Assembly (NCBI RefSeq): GCF_900547205.1 | Contig: NZ_URFY01000057.1 | Span: forward strand, 1 to 28,666 | Direction: 5' to 3' | Source: an uncultured Bacteroides sp. | Lineage (GTDB): Bacteria; Bacteroidota; Bacteroidia; Bacteroidales; Bacteroidaceae | DNA length: 28,666 bases | In this document: positions 17,873-25,563 of the stretch, piece after piece | Position numbering within the stretch: position 1 is the first letter of the stretch | How the letters are laid out: each line of letters opens with the position of its first letter | Notes under the pieces: generated by a model | Databases searched by the model: none | Told to the model about the DNA's origin: nothing | Seen by the model: the letters and a program-made list of their open reading frames with translations, nothing else | Made by a program: the position numbers and the translations under genes

Positions 17873-19090
17873 TTAAATTGATTTTATATGCAACAGAAAT
17901 AAAACAGGATTACTATCTTCTGTTAATCCATCATACAACTTCAATAATTTGCTATCATTTATCAATGGTGAATTATAAACAGTCTCTTTCATCCGAATAA
18001 CTTCAATAGCAGGCTGTGGAACCAAGAAAGATTCACCGTCATAACAAGCTATTGAAACATTGTGTGGAGAGTGAGCAAAAAATAAAGGATTAGACGATAT
18101 GCCATTACACCGATACGTTCTTTGAGTCTTATGAGAATAAATAACAAAAGGAGACCAGTTAAGCCCATTTTGGGTAAAATAGAATAATGCATAGTCCTTT
18201 AACAAAATATAGTCCATCATATGTATCTTTGTTCCGACTATCCGCATGTAGGCATCCTCTCGCATATTTTCCAGTCTTTCAGGATATCCGCCGTTATTAA
18301 TATTGATTCTATATTTTTCACGACACCGATCTTTATCAATCTTATAAATAGAATGTGTCCATGGTTCTCTCAAATAAACTCCATTTCCAAAACTTCGTAG
18401 AGGATTAACATCATTATTTAGATGGAATGATTCATTATAGAATGTTGGGAATTCTCTATAAATCAATTTAAAATCCTTGTCGTAGACTGCTAACATCCGA
18501 TGTTGAGAGTCATCACCTAAACCTGCATCTCTAAATGCTACAACTAAATCATCATTCATTAGTTTGATATCGTTTGCGTAGATGTTAGGGGTAATATCTT
18601 TTATATAATTTCCTTTTAAATCATAATAATGAAGCCGATTCCAGTCGTACAAAACAATCTGTTTCCGGTCACTGGTAAGAGCTATCTTACATAAACGCAA
18701 ATACTCTCCAGCCCCTTCACCCATAACTCCTATTTGTCGAATAAAATGCCCCTGTTTATCGAAACAATATACAGCATTTGTGACAAAAGCATCCAATACG
18801 AAAATATACTCATTAGTGACCAATAATTGGTGTATATTTCCAATCAAACAACTGTCGTTTGTTTCCAGTCTAATATATGATATATCATCTATCAAACTAT
18901 CAAAAGCATAAGTATCCTTTCCTGTAGGATCAACATCTATTTGAATAAGAGTCGAATCAGAAACCATTTGTTCTCTTGTTGTTACTTTGCTTTTAGGCGC
19001 TTGACAACCAATGCTAAGAAACAGGAAAATAGCTACAATAATGTAACCTTTATGCTTGATTAATTCTAGAATTACTTTTTTATTTATCAT
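17873..19090 (-). CDS. 6-bladed beta-propeller lipoprotein 1
   Basis: This 405 aa lipoprotein (lipobox LSIGC, Cys29) has the Bacteroides 6-bladed beta-propeller pattern seen in BF3164-type/TolB-like proteins: repeated blades such as AVYCFDKQGHFIRQIG, LHYYDLKGNYIKDI and MLAVYDKDFKLIYREF. It starts 59 nt after peptide gene 1. Its paralogue at 21226-22398 occupies the same place after peptide gene 2, and both end in EDSNPVLF. Such lipoproteins are often found next to NVEALA peptides; binding or presenting the peptide at the cell surface is a guess. Confidence 0.82.
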   Translation of the reverse strand: MINKKVILELIKHKGYIIVAIFLFLSIGCQAPKSKVTTREQMVSDSTLIQIDVDPTGKDTYAFDSLIDDISYIRLETNDSCLIGNIHQLLVTNEYIFVLDAFVTNAVYCFDKQGHFIRQIGVMGEGAGEYLRLCKIALTSDRKQIVLYDWNRLHYYDLKGNYIKDITPNIYANDIKLMNDDLVVAFRDAGLGDDSQHRMLAVYDKDFKLIYREFPTFYNESFHLNNDVNPLRSFGNGVYLREPWTHSIYKIDKDRCREKYRININNGGYPERLENMREDAYMRIVGTKIHMMDYILLKDYALFYFTQNGLNWSPFVIYSHKTQRTYRCNGISSNPLFFAHSPHNVSIACYDGESFLVPQPAIEVIRMKETVYNSPLINDSKLLKLYDGLTEDSNPVLFLLHIKSI

Positions 19091-19149
19091 ACATTATACA
19101 ATTAATCTATTCAAGTACCAAACCATGGGTTTATTATATACTTAGCATT

Positions 19150-19623
19150 TCATTCAGTTGACAATCTTGTACTGCAAGGGTCGGTAACATAACAAACGTT
19201 AGGATAATCCATTCTACCACAATAATACTTTATTGCAGCATACTGTTCTTCTACTGGTTGGGGCATATTTGTTGGTGGGTTCGGGCCCCATGAATTATCA
19301 TTTCCTGTCGCCCCACCACTAGTACCACTATTTGTATTAGTATTGCCGCTAGTATTAGTATTCCCATTAATATTAGTTTTTGTTCCTGTTGAAGACGATG
19401 AAGCACTTGAATTAGTCGTTTCCCTCTTACAGTAAATCATTGCTTCTAATTGTTCACCGTAGTCTTTACTAATTACGGCAGTACTTCCAGATTGCGCCAT
19501 CACCTGCGGATGCAGTGATATTTCCATTACTCCGAACTCATTAAGCGCATCATGTACGTTTAAGATAGTTCCTACCGTTAGCAAAGCCATTCCGGCTAAT
19601 ACTACAATTTTGTTCTTTTTCAT
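19150..19623 (-). CDS. NVEALA-like exported Cys-rich peptide 1
   Basis: This 157 aa precursor has a hydrophobic leader (about 5-21) followed by a conserved segment (NVHDALNEFGV...HPQVMAQ, 22-44), positioned like the NVEALA segment of Bacteroidetes NVEALA-family peptides. After it come Cys65, a Ser/Thr/Asn/Gly linker (about 69-112) and a C-terminal box with Cys135, Cys144 and Cys150 (YYCGR, VCYVTDPC). Its ATG overlaps the stop of the glycosyltransferase gene by 4 nt (ATGA), implying translational coupling. The linker is a good candidate for O-glycosylation. Family placement is by pattern and is moderately sure; function is unknown. Confidence 0.72.
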   Translation of the reverse strand: MKKNKIVVLAGMALLTVGTILNVHDALNEFGVMEISLHPQVMAQSGSTAVISKDYGEQLEAMIYCKRETTNSSASSSSTGTKTNINGNTNTSGNTNTNSGTSGGATGNDNSWGPNPPTNMPQPVEEQYAAIKYYCGRMDYPNVCYVTDPCSTRLSTE

Positions 19624-20903
19624 TGTTTCTCGTTTTTATAATTAATACTAAGGTTAGTTTCTCTTTTCTTTAAAACTTCTTTAAAGTGCTCTTTCAGAGT
19701 ATCCGAGTTCTTCCACACAGGTGCATAGCTGGCGGTGTAAACACATAGGTATGAGCAATATAGAAATCCAGCATATAGAACCCACTTTCTTTGACGTTCG
19801 TATAGATGATATAACAATATGGAAAGTCCAATTGCAAATGCAATATACGGTATATACAGGTAGCGGTCGGCTGCAACAACGTAGCGGGGTAGCGGAATCA
19901 CATGAAGCACCGGCAGTAGATGTAATATGAAAAACAGCGTGCAAAAGACCAATAATGTCTTTTTGCGGTTTAGGTATATCACATATCCTATGAACAGTAT
20001 AACAAATGGGTATATCCATAAAGCCATGGGTATCTTTTCGCCTACCTGAAAGGGGAAAGGATAAAGATAGGACAGCTTGAAAGGAATTGCCGAAATCAAG
20101 AGATACTTAAATGATGAATAGCTAAGAAATATAAAACGATCTACTATCGTATATCCTATGATTTCTTCTCCAGTATCTTTGTTGGCCACAAGGGTAACTA
20201 TAAAAATGGCAATAGCAGGAATGAGATAATATACTTTTTCGATATACACTTTCAAGGAACGCATATTTCTTTTGAACAGCATCCAGTCGAATAGCAACAA
20301 GCATGGAACTATAATGACGGACTGTTCTTTGCAGCCCATAGCCAATATGCTACTGGCAACACTCACAAGAAGATACTGCCATTTACTATTGCGCACATAT
20401 TGTATATAGGATATCAGTGCCAACAAATAAAAGAAAGTGCTAAGTACTATCTTCGATGCACTAATCCAGCAAACGGTTTCTACCTGAACCGGATGTATGG
20501 CAAACAACAGTGCGGTGAAGAAGGATATGCCCAATGCCTTTTTAGAATCAAAATGATTTCTTATAAAAGAATAGGTCAATAAGTACACTAAATAGGCGTT
20601 GAATATATGAAACAGCAAATTACCTATGTGAAAGGCTAAACTACTGTAGCCGAAGCATAGATGAATAAACGTGTAATACAATTGATTGATTGGCGAATAT
20701 TGACCGCTATTAATACTTGCGAATATAGTCTGCAAATTCTTCAATGATAATCCATCATTTGTCATCGAATTGATTACTTGCCACTGATCATCCCAATACA
20801 ACTGGAATTCATGCGAAAATACACTATAGTATACCAATACAGTAATAACTGCAATTACACTCCAGTGTAAGACAATCGTTTTAGATGGTGTTGATATATT
20901 CAT
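19620..20903 (-). CDS. TMTC-like O-mannosyltransferase without TPR domain
   Basis: This 427 aa polytopic membrane protein has the hallmarks of the TMTC/DUF1736 group of lipid-phosphate-mannose O-mannosyltransferases. It has an acidic pair in the first loop (YWDDQW, Asp38-Asp39), a PINQLYYTFIH...FHIGNLLFHIFN region, HPVQVETVCWISASK (His137-Glu142), GCKEQSVIIVPCLLLFD and ADRYLYIPYIAF. The TPR tail of eukaryotic TMTCs is absent; the protein ends in a short charged tail. An in-frame TTG lies 33 nt upstream, but the ATG at 20903 is preferred: it lies 30 nt after a good promoter and is conserved in the duplicate. It is the first gene of the operon and overlaps peptide gene 1. Confidence 0.78.
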   Translation of the reverse strand: MNISTPSKTIVLHWSVIAVITVLVYYSVFSHEFQLYWDDQWQVINSMTNDGLSLKNLQTIFASINSGQYSPINQLYYTFIHLCFGYSSLAFHIGNLLFHIFNAYLVYLLTYSFIRNHFDSKKALGISFFTALLFAIHPVQVETVCWISASKIVLSTFFYLLALISYIQYVRNSKWQYLLVSVASSILAMGCKEQSVIIVPCLLLFDWMLFKRNMRSLKVYIEKVYYLIPAIAIFIVTLVANKDTGEEIIGYTIVDRFIFLSYSSFKYLLISAIPFKLSYLYPFPFQVGEKIPMALWIYPFVILFIGYVIYLNRKKTLLVFCTLFFILHLLPVLHVIPLPRYVVAADRYLYIPYIAFAIGLSILLYHLYERQRKWVLYAGFLYCSYLCVYTASYAPVWKNSDTLKEHFKEVLKKRETNLSINYKNEKQ

Positions 20904-20933
20904 AGTATTAAGTTCACAAATATTATTGAGAGA

Positions 20934-20965
20934 CAAAGGTAGTCTAATTTATAATATTATACAAT
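20934..20965 (-). promoter_or_regulatory. Promoter of the glycosyltransferase-peptide operon
   Basis: On the minus strand ATTG (20962-20965) precedes TACCTTTG (20934-20941) with a 20 nt spacer, a perfect -7 match. It lies 30 nt before the glycosyltransferase ATG. The same arrangement is conserved in the duplicate at 23237-23268. Confidence 0.6.
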
Positions 20966-21026
20966 TATCCAAGGGGGACAATTTTAAAGATTTACGGGTG
21001 AGTCTATATTGTTAACTATCTGTATT

Positions 21027-21097
21027 TTAAGTTTCAATCACCGTTCTGGAATTGAGATTTAGGTAGACAGACAGTTGAATTTCTTGTCCTAAATTCA
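21027..21097 (-). pseudogene. C-terminal remnant of LuxR-type regulator
   Basis: These bases encode the last ~20 residues of the regulator at 23330-23851 (…EIQLSVYLNLNSRTVIET and stop) with a Glu-to-Gln change. The rest of the gene is missing. Immediately to the right, 21098-21180 resembles the DNA upstream of the intact regulator (about 23870-23970), so the gene body appears to have been deleted internally. Confidence 0.8.
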
Positions 21098-21114
21098 ATG
21101 CTTCTTTATGACAT

Positions 21115-21153
21115 AAAATGCACCTAGGAACTGTCTGTTTCTAGGTGCATTTT
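21115..21153 (-). terminator. Hairpin terminator after propeller 2
   Basis: aaaatgcacctag (21115-21127) pairs perfectly with ctaggtgcatttt (21141-21153) around a 13 nt loop. It follows the stop of the propeller 2 gene by about 70 nt and lies before the promoter of the next operon. A weakly T-rich flank supports factor-independent termination. Confidence 0.6.
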
Positions 21154-21225
21154 AAAATATATTATACTTTTTATACTTGAGAAATTGAGAAAATCGTAAC
21201 GATAGTCTCATTGATAGATGCCATT

Positions 21226-22398
21226 TCAGTCTACGTTTATATGAAAGAAAAACAGGACAGGGTTACTATCCTCGGTTAGACCATCATAAAGTTTCGATAA
21301 GGTATTGCTTTCAATGTTAGGACTATCGTACATATTTTCTTTAATCCCAAGGAGCTTCAACGAAGAGTTCGGTACTACCAATGTATTGTCTCCATCACGT
21401 GCTATGGGTATATTGTGAAAATTGAACAATGGATTGTTTGATGTCATGTTACAATTATATGTTTTCTTTGATTTAAAAGAGTAAACGACAAAGGGGGAAC
21501 CATTTCCGATTGGTCTCCTTAACTCAAATACCGCAGCATCTTTTAATATAGTGAAATCCTCACAATATATTACTTTGTCTAACAGCTCAGAATAAATTCT
21601 GCAATCCATCCCTTCTTCTATTGGAGGTGCACCACCGCCAATGAAATTAATTTTATAGGCTTTGCTTACAGCGTCATTAGTGACTTTATAAAAAGTGTCA
21701 GAATAGGGGAAGTTAAAGTATAATTCGTTGCCGAATTTTCTCAAAGGATAAGAGGGGGACAATATAAATGACTCGGTTTCAATTGTTGGGAATGCACTAT
21801 ACATTAACTCGTTTTGCTCATTGTAAACTGATAACATAGGTTTCCCTTCTACTTCCGGATTACCGGAAAATTCGAAGCCTGCTAAATTGTTGTCAATAAA
21901 CTCAATGCTCCGTAAAGCATGGTTTTGAGGTATCATTATTTCTTTAATGAATTTACCAGTATAATCATAATATATAATCTTACCCCAATCCATAACTACT
22001 AAATACTCTTTATCAGGCGACAGAGTAATATAACAATAATAACCAGCATATTCGCCGGGCCCTTGTCCCACGGCACCTACTTTATATCTAAACTTACCTT
22101 GTCGATCGAAACAGAAGATACTTTTGGATACTCTTCTATCCGATATGAATATCAAACTATCCGTACACACTATTTGAGATGCCTCTCCGATTAAACATTG
22201 CTCATTTGTTTCCAAACGAATAAATGATATTTCATCAATTAAACTATCATAAGGTACTCCCTGATAATCTTCTAGATTAACAGTAATATTCACCAATGCA
22301 GAATCGTTTAGTATCACTGATGAATTCAGCTTTTTTTGTTGATGACAACTAGTAAGTATAAGCAATAAAAGGCTTAATTGTAGAATTTCATTTTTCAT
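21226..22398 (-). CDS. 6-bladed beta-propeller lipoprotein 2
   Basis: This 390 aa lipoprotein (lipobox ILTSC, Cys18) is a paralogue of the 405 aa propeller at 17873-19090. Shared stretches include PYDSLIDEISFIRLETNEQC against AFDSLIDDISYIRLETNDSC, the GQGPGEY/GEGAGEY loop, and the end LYDGLTEDSNPVLF. It starts 97 nt after peptide gene 2 and is the last gene of the duplicated cassette. No enzymatic residues are evident; a surface ligand-binding role is likely. Confidence 0.82.
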   Translation of the reverse strand: MKNEILQLSLLLLILTSCHQQKKLNSSVILNDSALVNITVNLEDYQGVPYDSLIDEISFIRLETNEQCLIGEASQIVCTDSLIFISDRRVSKSIFCFDRQGKFRYKVGAVGQGPGEYAGYYCYITLSPDKEYLVVMDWGKIIYYDYTGKFIKEIMIPQNHALRSIEFIDNNLAGFEFSGNPEVEGKPMLSVYNEQNELMYSAFPTIETESFILSPSYPLRKFGNELYFNFPYSDTFYKVTNDAVSKAYKINFIGGGAPPIEEGMDCRIYSELLDKVIYCEDFTILKDAAVFELRRPIGNGSPFVVYSFKSKKTYNCNMTSNNPLFNFHNIPIARDGDNTLVVPNSSLKLLGIKENMYDSPNIESNTLSKLYDGLTEDSNPVLFFFHINVD

Positions 22399-22495
22399 AA
22401 GATTCGGTGCTTGAGTATAGGATGGATTTTGAATATAAGAATTTCTCTTTTATCCAAGAGTCCAATTGATTATTCCTGCAGGTTGTGTGCAATTG

Positions 22496-22960
22496 TTAAA
22501 TTTCACAAGGATCTTGAATATAACAGGTTTTGGGCTCTACACCTACTGGCGGTTCGCACCAATACTTTGTTCCCCAATATTCTTTCTCCACAATATAATC
22601 GCTATTTGATGAGGAACCTATTGATGTTTGATTACCGCTTGTGACTCCACCGCTAACATTACCACCAATAAATCCATTTCCGGCACTAATGCTTCCTCCT
22701 ATATTTCCACTCGAACTGCTTGTTGTGGAACTTGCTCCAGAGGTTCCCATGTGTTTACGAACAGTACATTTTGTTCTTTCTCTTGCTTGCTTTCCAACAC
22801 CTGTTGAATACCCAGATGTACTCCCTGTTTGCGCCATCACCTGCGGATGGAGTGATATTTCCATTACTCCGAATTCATTAAGTGCATCATGTACGTTTAA
22901 GATAGTTCCTGCTGTCAACAAAACTATTCCGGCTAATACTACAATTTTGTTCTTTTTCAT
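22496..22960 (-). CDS. NVEALA-like exported Cys-rich peptide 2
   Basis: This 154 aa precursor matches peptide 1 in residues 1-48 with three or four conservative changes, then diverges completely in the linker (Gly/Ser/Thr-rich, about 72-120). The four cysteines are kept: Cys65 and Cys135 at identical positions, then Cys146 and Cys152 in TCYIQDPC. The promoter at 23237-23268 would transcribe it through a short decayed glycosyltransferase remnant. No other family is recognised. Confidence 0.72.
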   Translation of the reverse strand: MKKNKIVVLAGIVLLTAGTILNVHDALNEFGVMEISLHPQVMAQTGSTSGYSTGVGKQARERTKCTVRKHMGTSGASSTTSSSSGNIGGSISAGNGFIGGNVSGGVTSGNQTSIGSSSNSDYIVEKEYWGTKYWCEPPVGVEPKTCYIQDPCEI

Positions 22961-23206
22961 TGTTTCTCGTTTTTATAATTAATACTAAGGTTAGCTTCTT
23001 TTTTTAAGTTCTTTAAAGTGTTCTTTCAGGGTATTCGGATTTTCCACACAAGTGCATAACTGACTGTTTAAAAGTATAGAGCAAACTCTTCAATCCCAAT
23101 ACTATTGGAATTCATGCGAAAATACACTATAGTATACCAATACAGTAATAACTGCAATTACACTCCAGTGTAAGACAATCGTTTTAGATGGTGTTGATAT
23201 ATTCAT
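22957..23206 (-). pseudogene. Internally deleted copy of the TMTC-like glycosyltransferase gene
   Basis: Bases 23094-23206 encode the first ~35 codons identical to the intact gene (NISTPSKTIVLHWSV...) and 22957-23060 match its last ~30 codons, but the ~1 kb middle is gone. Reading from the ATG at 23206 reaches TAG just after SHEFQ. The remnant keeps the promoter and the peptide-proximal end, so it may serve only as a leader for peptide gene 2. Confidence 0.88.
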
Positions 23207-23400
23207 AGTATTAAGTTCACAAATATTATTGAGAGACAAAGGTAGTCTAATTTATAATATTATACAATTATCCAAGGGGGACAATTTTAAAGATTTACGG
23301 GTGAGTCTATATTGTTAACTATCTGTATTTTAAGTTTCAATCACCGTTCTGGAATTGAGATTTAGGTAGACAGACAGTTGAATTTCTTCTCCTAATTTCA
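23094..23400. repeat. Direct repeat of the cassette duplication, copy 2
   Basis: Near-identical partner of 20791-21097. It contains the glycosyltransferase start, the promoter and the 3' end of the intact regulator gene. Differences are concentrated at both edges. Confidence 0.92.
23237..23268 (-). promoter_or_regulatory. Promoter of the duplicated peptide cassette
   Basis: The same ATTG-20 nt-TACCTTTG arrangement as at 20934-20965, with the -7 element at 23237-23244. The surrounding ~130 bp are identical between copies, so both peptide cassettes probably respond to the same signal. Confidence 0.55.
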
Positions 23401-23851
23401 ACTTATTTTTGATTCTGTTCTTATATCTTTTGATAGTATTTGTTGCAATAATCAAGATTTCCGCTTGTTCAGAGGTGGTGATTCCTATATAAGTAAGGTA
23501 ACAAACCTTCATCTCCTGTGAGGTTAGGCCAATAGAAGTAACTATATGGCTAATATCACCATATAATATATTGATAGCATCGTAAAGCAACAGCCAGTCT
23601 TCCTCTTTCTTGATGTGATTATATCGATGTTTCTTCAAAAGCAACAATGACTCTAAACCAATAATCAATAATAATTCCTTTTCTGCCAATTCCCCTTTAA
23701 TGGATAACAGCGAATTGAGTTTGGCCTTCAGCTCTCGATTACGATGAATCAAATCCTGGTTCTGCTCATCTTTATATTTCAGCTTTTCCTTTAATTCAGA
23801 TACTGTTTTTTCTAACTGAGTATCTTCCTTTTTAAGTTTATCCATTTTCAT
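23330..23851 (-). CDS. LuxR-type HTH regulator with N-terminal coiled coil
   Basis: This 173 aa protein has a charged coiled coil at about 1-50 (KLKKEDTQLEKTVSELKEKL, then RNRELKAKL), a hydrophobic helix, and a C-terminal GerE/LuxR-like helix-turn-helix (GLTSQEMKVCYLTYIG...SEQAEILIIATNTIKRYKNRI). It lacks a receiver or sensor domain. Its gene ends about 85 bp before the peptide-cassette promoter and points the same way, and a remnant of its 3' end accompanies the other cassette. It is the likely local regulator; the coiled coil suggests dimerisation or a partner protein. Confidence 0.75.
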   Translation of the reverse strand: MKMDKLKKEDTQLEKTVSELKEKLKYKDEQNQDLIHRNRELKAKLNSLLSIKGELAEKELLLIIGLESLLLLKKHRYNHIKKEEDWLLLYDAINILYGDISHIVTSIGLTSQEMKVCYLTYIGITTSEQAEILIIATNTIKRYKNRIKNKLKLGEEIQLSVYLNLNSRTVIET

Positions 23852-23990
23852 GACGAGTGTTTTTTATTTGTATCTAAATTTAACGCTTCTCTATAATATA
23901 AATACACCGCAGGAGCGTCAGACCCTACACTCCCTAGGCATATTTTAATATTTATTACATTTTTAGCATTCACAGCACTACTGCATCAAA

Positions 23991-24009
23991 CCCCTCTTCA
24001 CCCCTTTCA
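23991..24009. repeat. Left inverted repeat bracketing the VirE-HU module
   Basis: cccctcttcacccctttca is the exact reverse complement of 26459-26477. The pair encloses the VirE-like and HU-like genes (about 2.49 kb). Low complexity tempers the inference. Confidence 0.5.
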
Positions 24010-24073
24010 TCCCGGCTGATAAGTACTTCAATTACTGTCCCTTACGGGTGAACCCTCCCACTCTGTGGAAGCC

Positions 24074-25375
24074 TTATGCAGCCTTCATCGGTTTCACCAG
24101 ATAAACATTACCATATTTTGTATGTTTTCGAGTAATTCCCGCTGCAACCAACACCTGCGCAAACGTCGCCGGATTGCTCCCCCGCATGGCGGACGGGTTA
24201 TACATTTTCAGCTTCCTGAATATATCCGATGCCGAAAGCCGTTCGCACCCCTCGTCCTCGGCATCGGCCATGCGGAAGCAAGCATGAAACACCTCTTCTG
24301 CCGGACAAGGATGATAAAAGGCTGCGTTGTGGCGTTGTACTTCCCACTCCTCCTCTTTCGTAAACCAATAGCGGGCGCCGGACAGCAGTTCCGCTTTCAG
24401 TTGCGCGTAGATCTGGTCGTGCTCCATGCCCTCGCAGTTGATGAAGTGCTCGGCTTCGATGCAGACGAAACGTCGGCTGCCGGTGGGGTCGGTGAGCAGG
24501 TCGAAACGGTTGCTCGTGCCGATGAAAGAGGCGATGCGCGGCAGGTTGCGGAAATTCTTCTGATACGCCTTGCAGATGTTGAGATTTGCCATTTGCATGA
24601 GGTTCTTCAACAACGGCATTTGCTGCGTGCCGTATTTGTCAAATTCATCCATGTTGACAAGTCCCATCTCGGCAAGCAGCCGTTCCGGTTTCCCTTGTGC
24701 GGTGAGTTTCAGGTTGTCCATATAGTAGCGCGACAGCGAAGGGGGCATCAATGCCTTGCAGAAGGTGGACTTCTGCCGTCCCTGCTCGCTGCTGACGAGG
24801 ATGGGCGCCACGCTGTTGGCATGGATGCCCGTCATGCCTGCCCATTGGGCGGTGAGGGCGAGCATCCATGTGTGGAAACTTTTCACCCATAGCGGATGGT
24901 CGGATACGCGGCGCGCCAGTGCTTCGAGCCTGTCCGTGCCGTCCCACGACGGGAGTTCTTCTACGAACAGCCGGAAGGGATGGTAGGCGGAGATGCAGGT
25001 GGAGTATACGTAGCGGCTCAGGTCCTTGTCCCAGCAGGAGATGCCTTCGTCGTGGGCTTCCATGCAGAAGGTGTTCAGTTCGCGTTTGCCCACGGGCTCG
25101 AAGGGGAGTCCGCGTCTGCCGGCCGGGCGAAATTCCGTTTCGTCGGTCAGCAAGTTGTAGCGGAAGTCGTAATGCGTTTGCAGGAATGCACGCACTTCCT
25201 GTGTCAGGCGGACGGGTGGTTTATGCTCCTTTTCCGCTTTCTCTTCCGGTTCGTTCGTCGCTTTTGGCGGAATGTCGGTCCATGCGGGCACATCCAATGT
25301 CTTCCGCTCTACGGTTTGCGGCATACCTAGTTCTTTCAGTATATGTTTCCATATCTTTGTTATCACGTTCATCAT
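24074..25375 (-). CDS. VirE-like P-loop NTPase (primase-helicase-like)
   Basis: This 433 aa protein of the VirE (PF05272)/DUF3874 type is common in Bacteroides genomic islands. It shows an N-terminal primase-associated region, a degenerate Walker A (SSEQGRQKSTF, about 195-205), Walker B LVNMDEFDK (239-247), FIGTSNR (284-290) and GSRRF (299-303) as sensor/arginine motifs, then a C-terminal winged-helix-like DUF3874 part (LSASDIFRKLK...ATFAQVLVAAG). It resembles superfamily 3/D5-type helicase cores of mobile elements. It is divergent from an HU-like gene. The GC content is visibly higher than in the peptide operon, which suggests a different origin. Role in the cell unknown. Confidence 0.85.
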   Translation of the reverse strand: MMNVITKIWKHILKELGMPQTVERKTLDVPAWTDIPPKATNEPEEKAEKEHKPPVRLTQEVRAFLQTHYDFRYNLLTDETEFRPAGRRGLPFEPVGKRELNTFCMEAHDEGISCWDKDLSRYVYSTCISAYHPFRLFVEELPSWDGTDRLEALARRVSDHPLWVKSFHTWMLALTAQWAGMTGIHANSVAPILVSSEQGRQKSTFCKALMPPSLSRYYMDNLKLTAQGKPERLLAEMGLVNMDEFDKYGTQQMPLLKNLMQMANLNICKAYQKNFRNLPRIASFIGTSNRFDLLTDPTGSRRFVCIEAEHFINCEGMEHDQIYAQLKAELLSGARYWFTKEEEWEVQRHNAAFYHPCPAEEVFHACFRMADAEDEGCERLSASDIFRKLKMYNPSAMRGSNPATFAQVLVAAGITRKHTKYGNVYLVKPMKAA

Positions 25376-25517
25376 TTCTTTGTTTTTTAATTCATTAATT
25401 CGATTCTTTTTTCAGCTGCTGATACTGCGAATGTACTACATGGGGATAGCGGTTTGCAAGCGTTTGGCTGAATAAAAAAATAATTTCTACCTATCGGAAG
25501 ATGATTGCTTGATATCG

Positions 25518-25547
25518 TTTGTTTCTTTAATTATTATCGTATCTTTG
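25518..25547 (+). promoter_or_regulatory. Promoter of the HU-like gene
   Basis: TTTG (25518-25521) and TATCTTTG (25540-25547) are full matches to the Bacteroides -33 and -7 elements with an 18 nt spacer. Transcription would start near 25555, just upstream of the iteron array. Confidence 0.55.
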
Positions 25548-25563
25548 ACGGTGATATAACAAT

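Larger units (their letters stand above)
20791..21097. repeat. Direct repeat of the cassette duplication, copy 1
   Basis: This ~307 bp stretch is almost identical to 23094-23400 (offset 2303). It spans the first ~35 codons of the glycosyltransferase gene, its promoter, and the last ~22 codons of a LuxR-type regulator. It marks a tandem duplication of the whole cassette. Confidence 0.92.

Noticed and set aside
20904..20936. TTG start for the TMTC-like protein
   Set aside because: It would begin within the -7 promoter element; the ATG at 20903 gives a normal start and is preserved in the duplicate.
24065..25398. Long plus-strand ORFs (up to 275 codons)
   Set aside because: They are antisense to the VirE-like gene and arise from its GC-rich codon use; the minus strand carries the Walker motifs.
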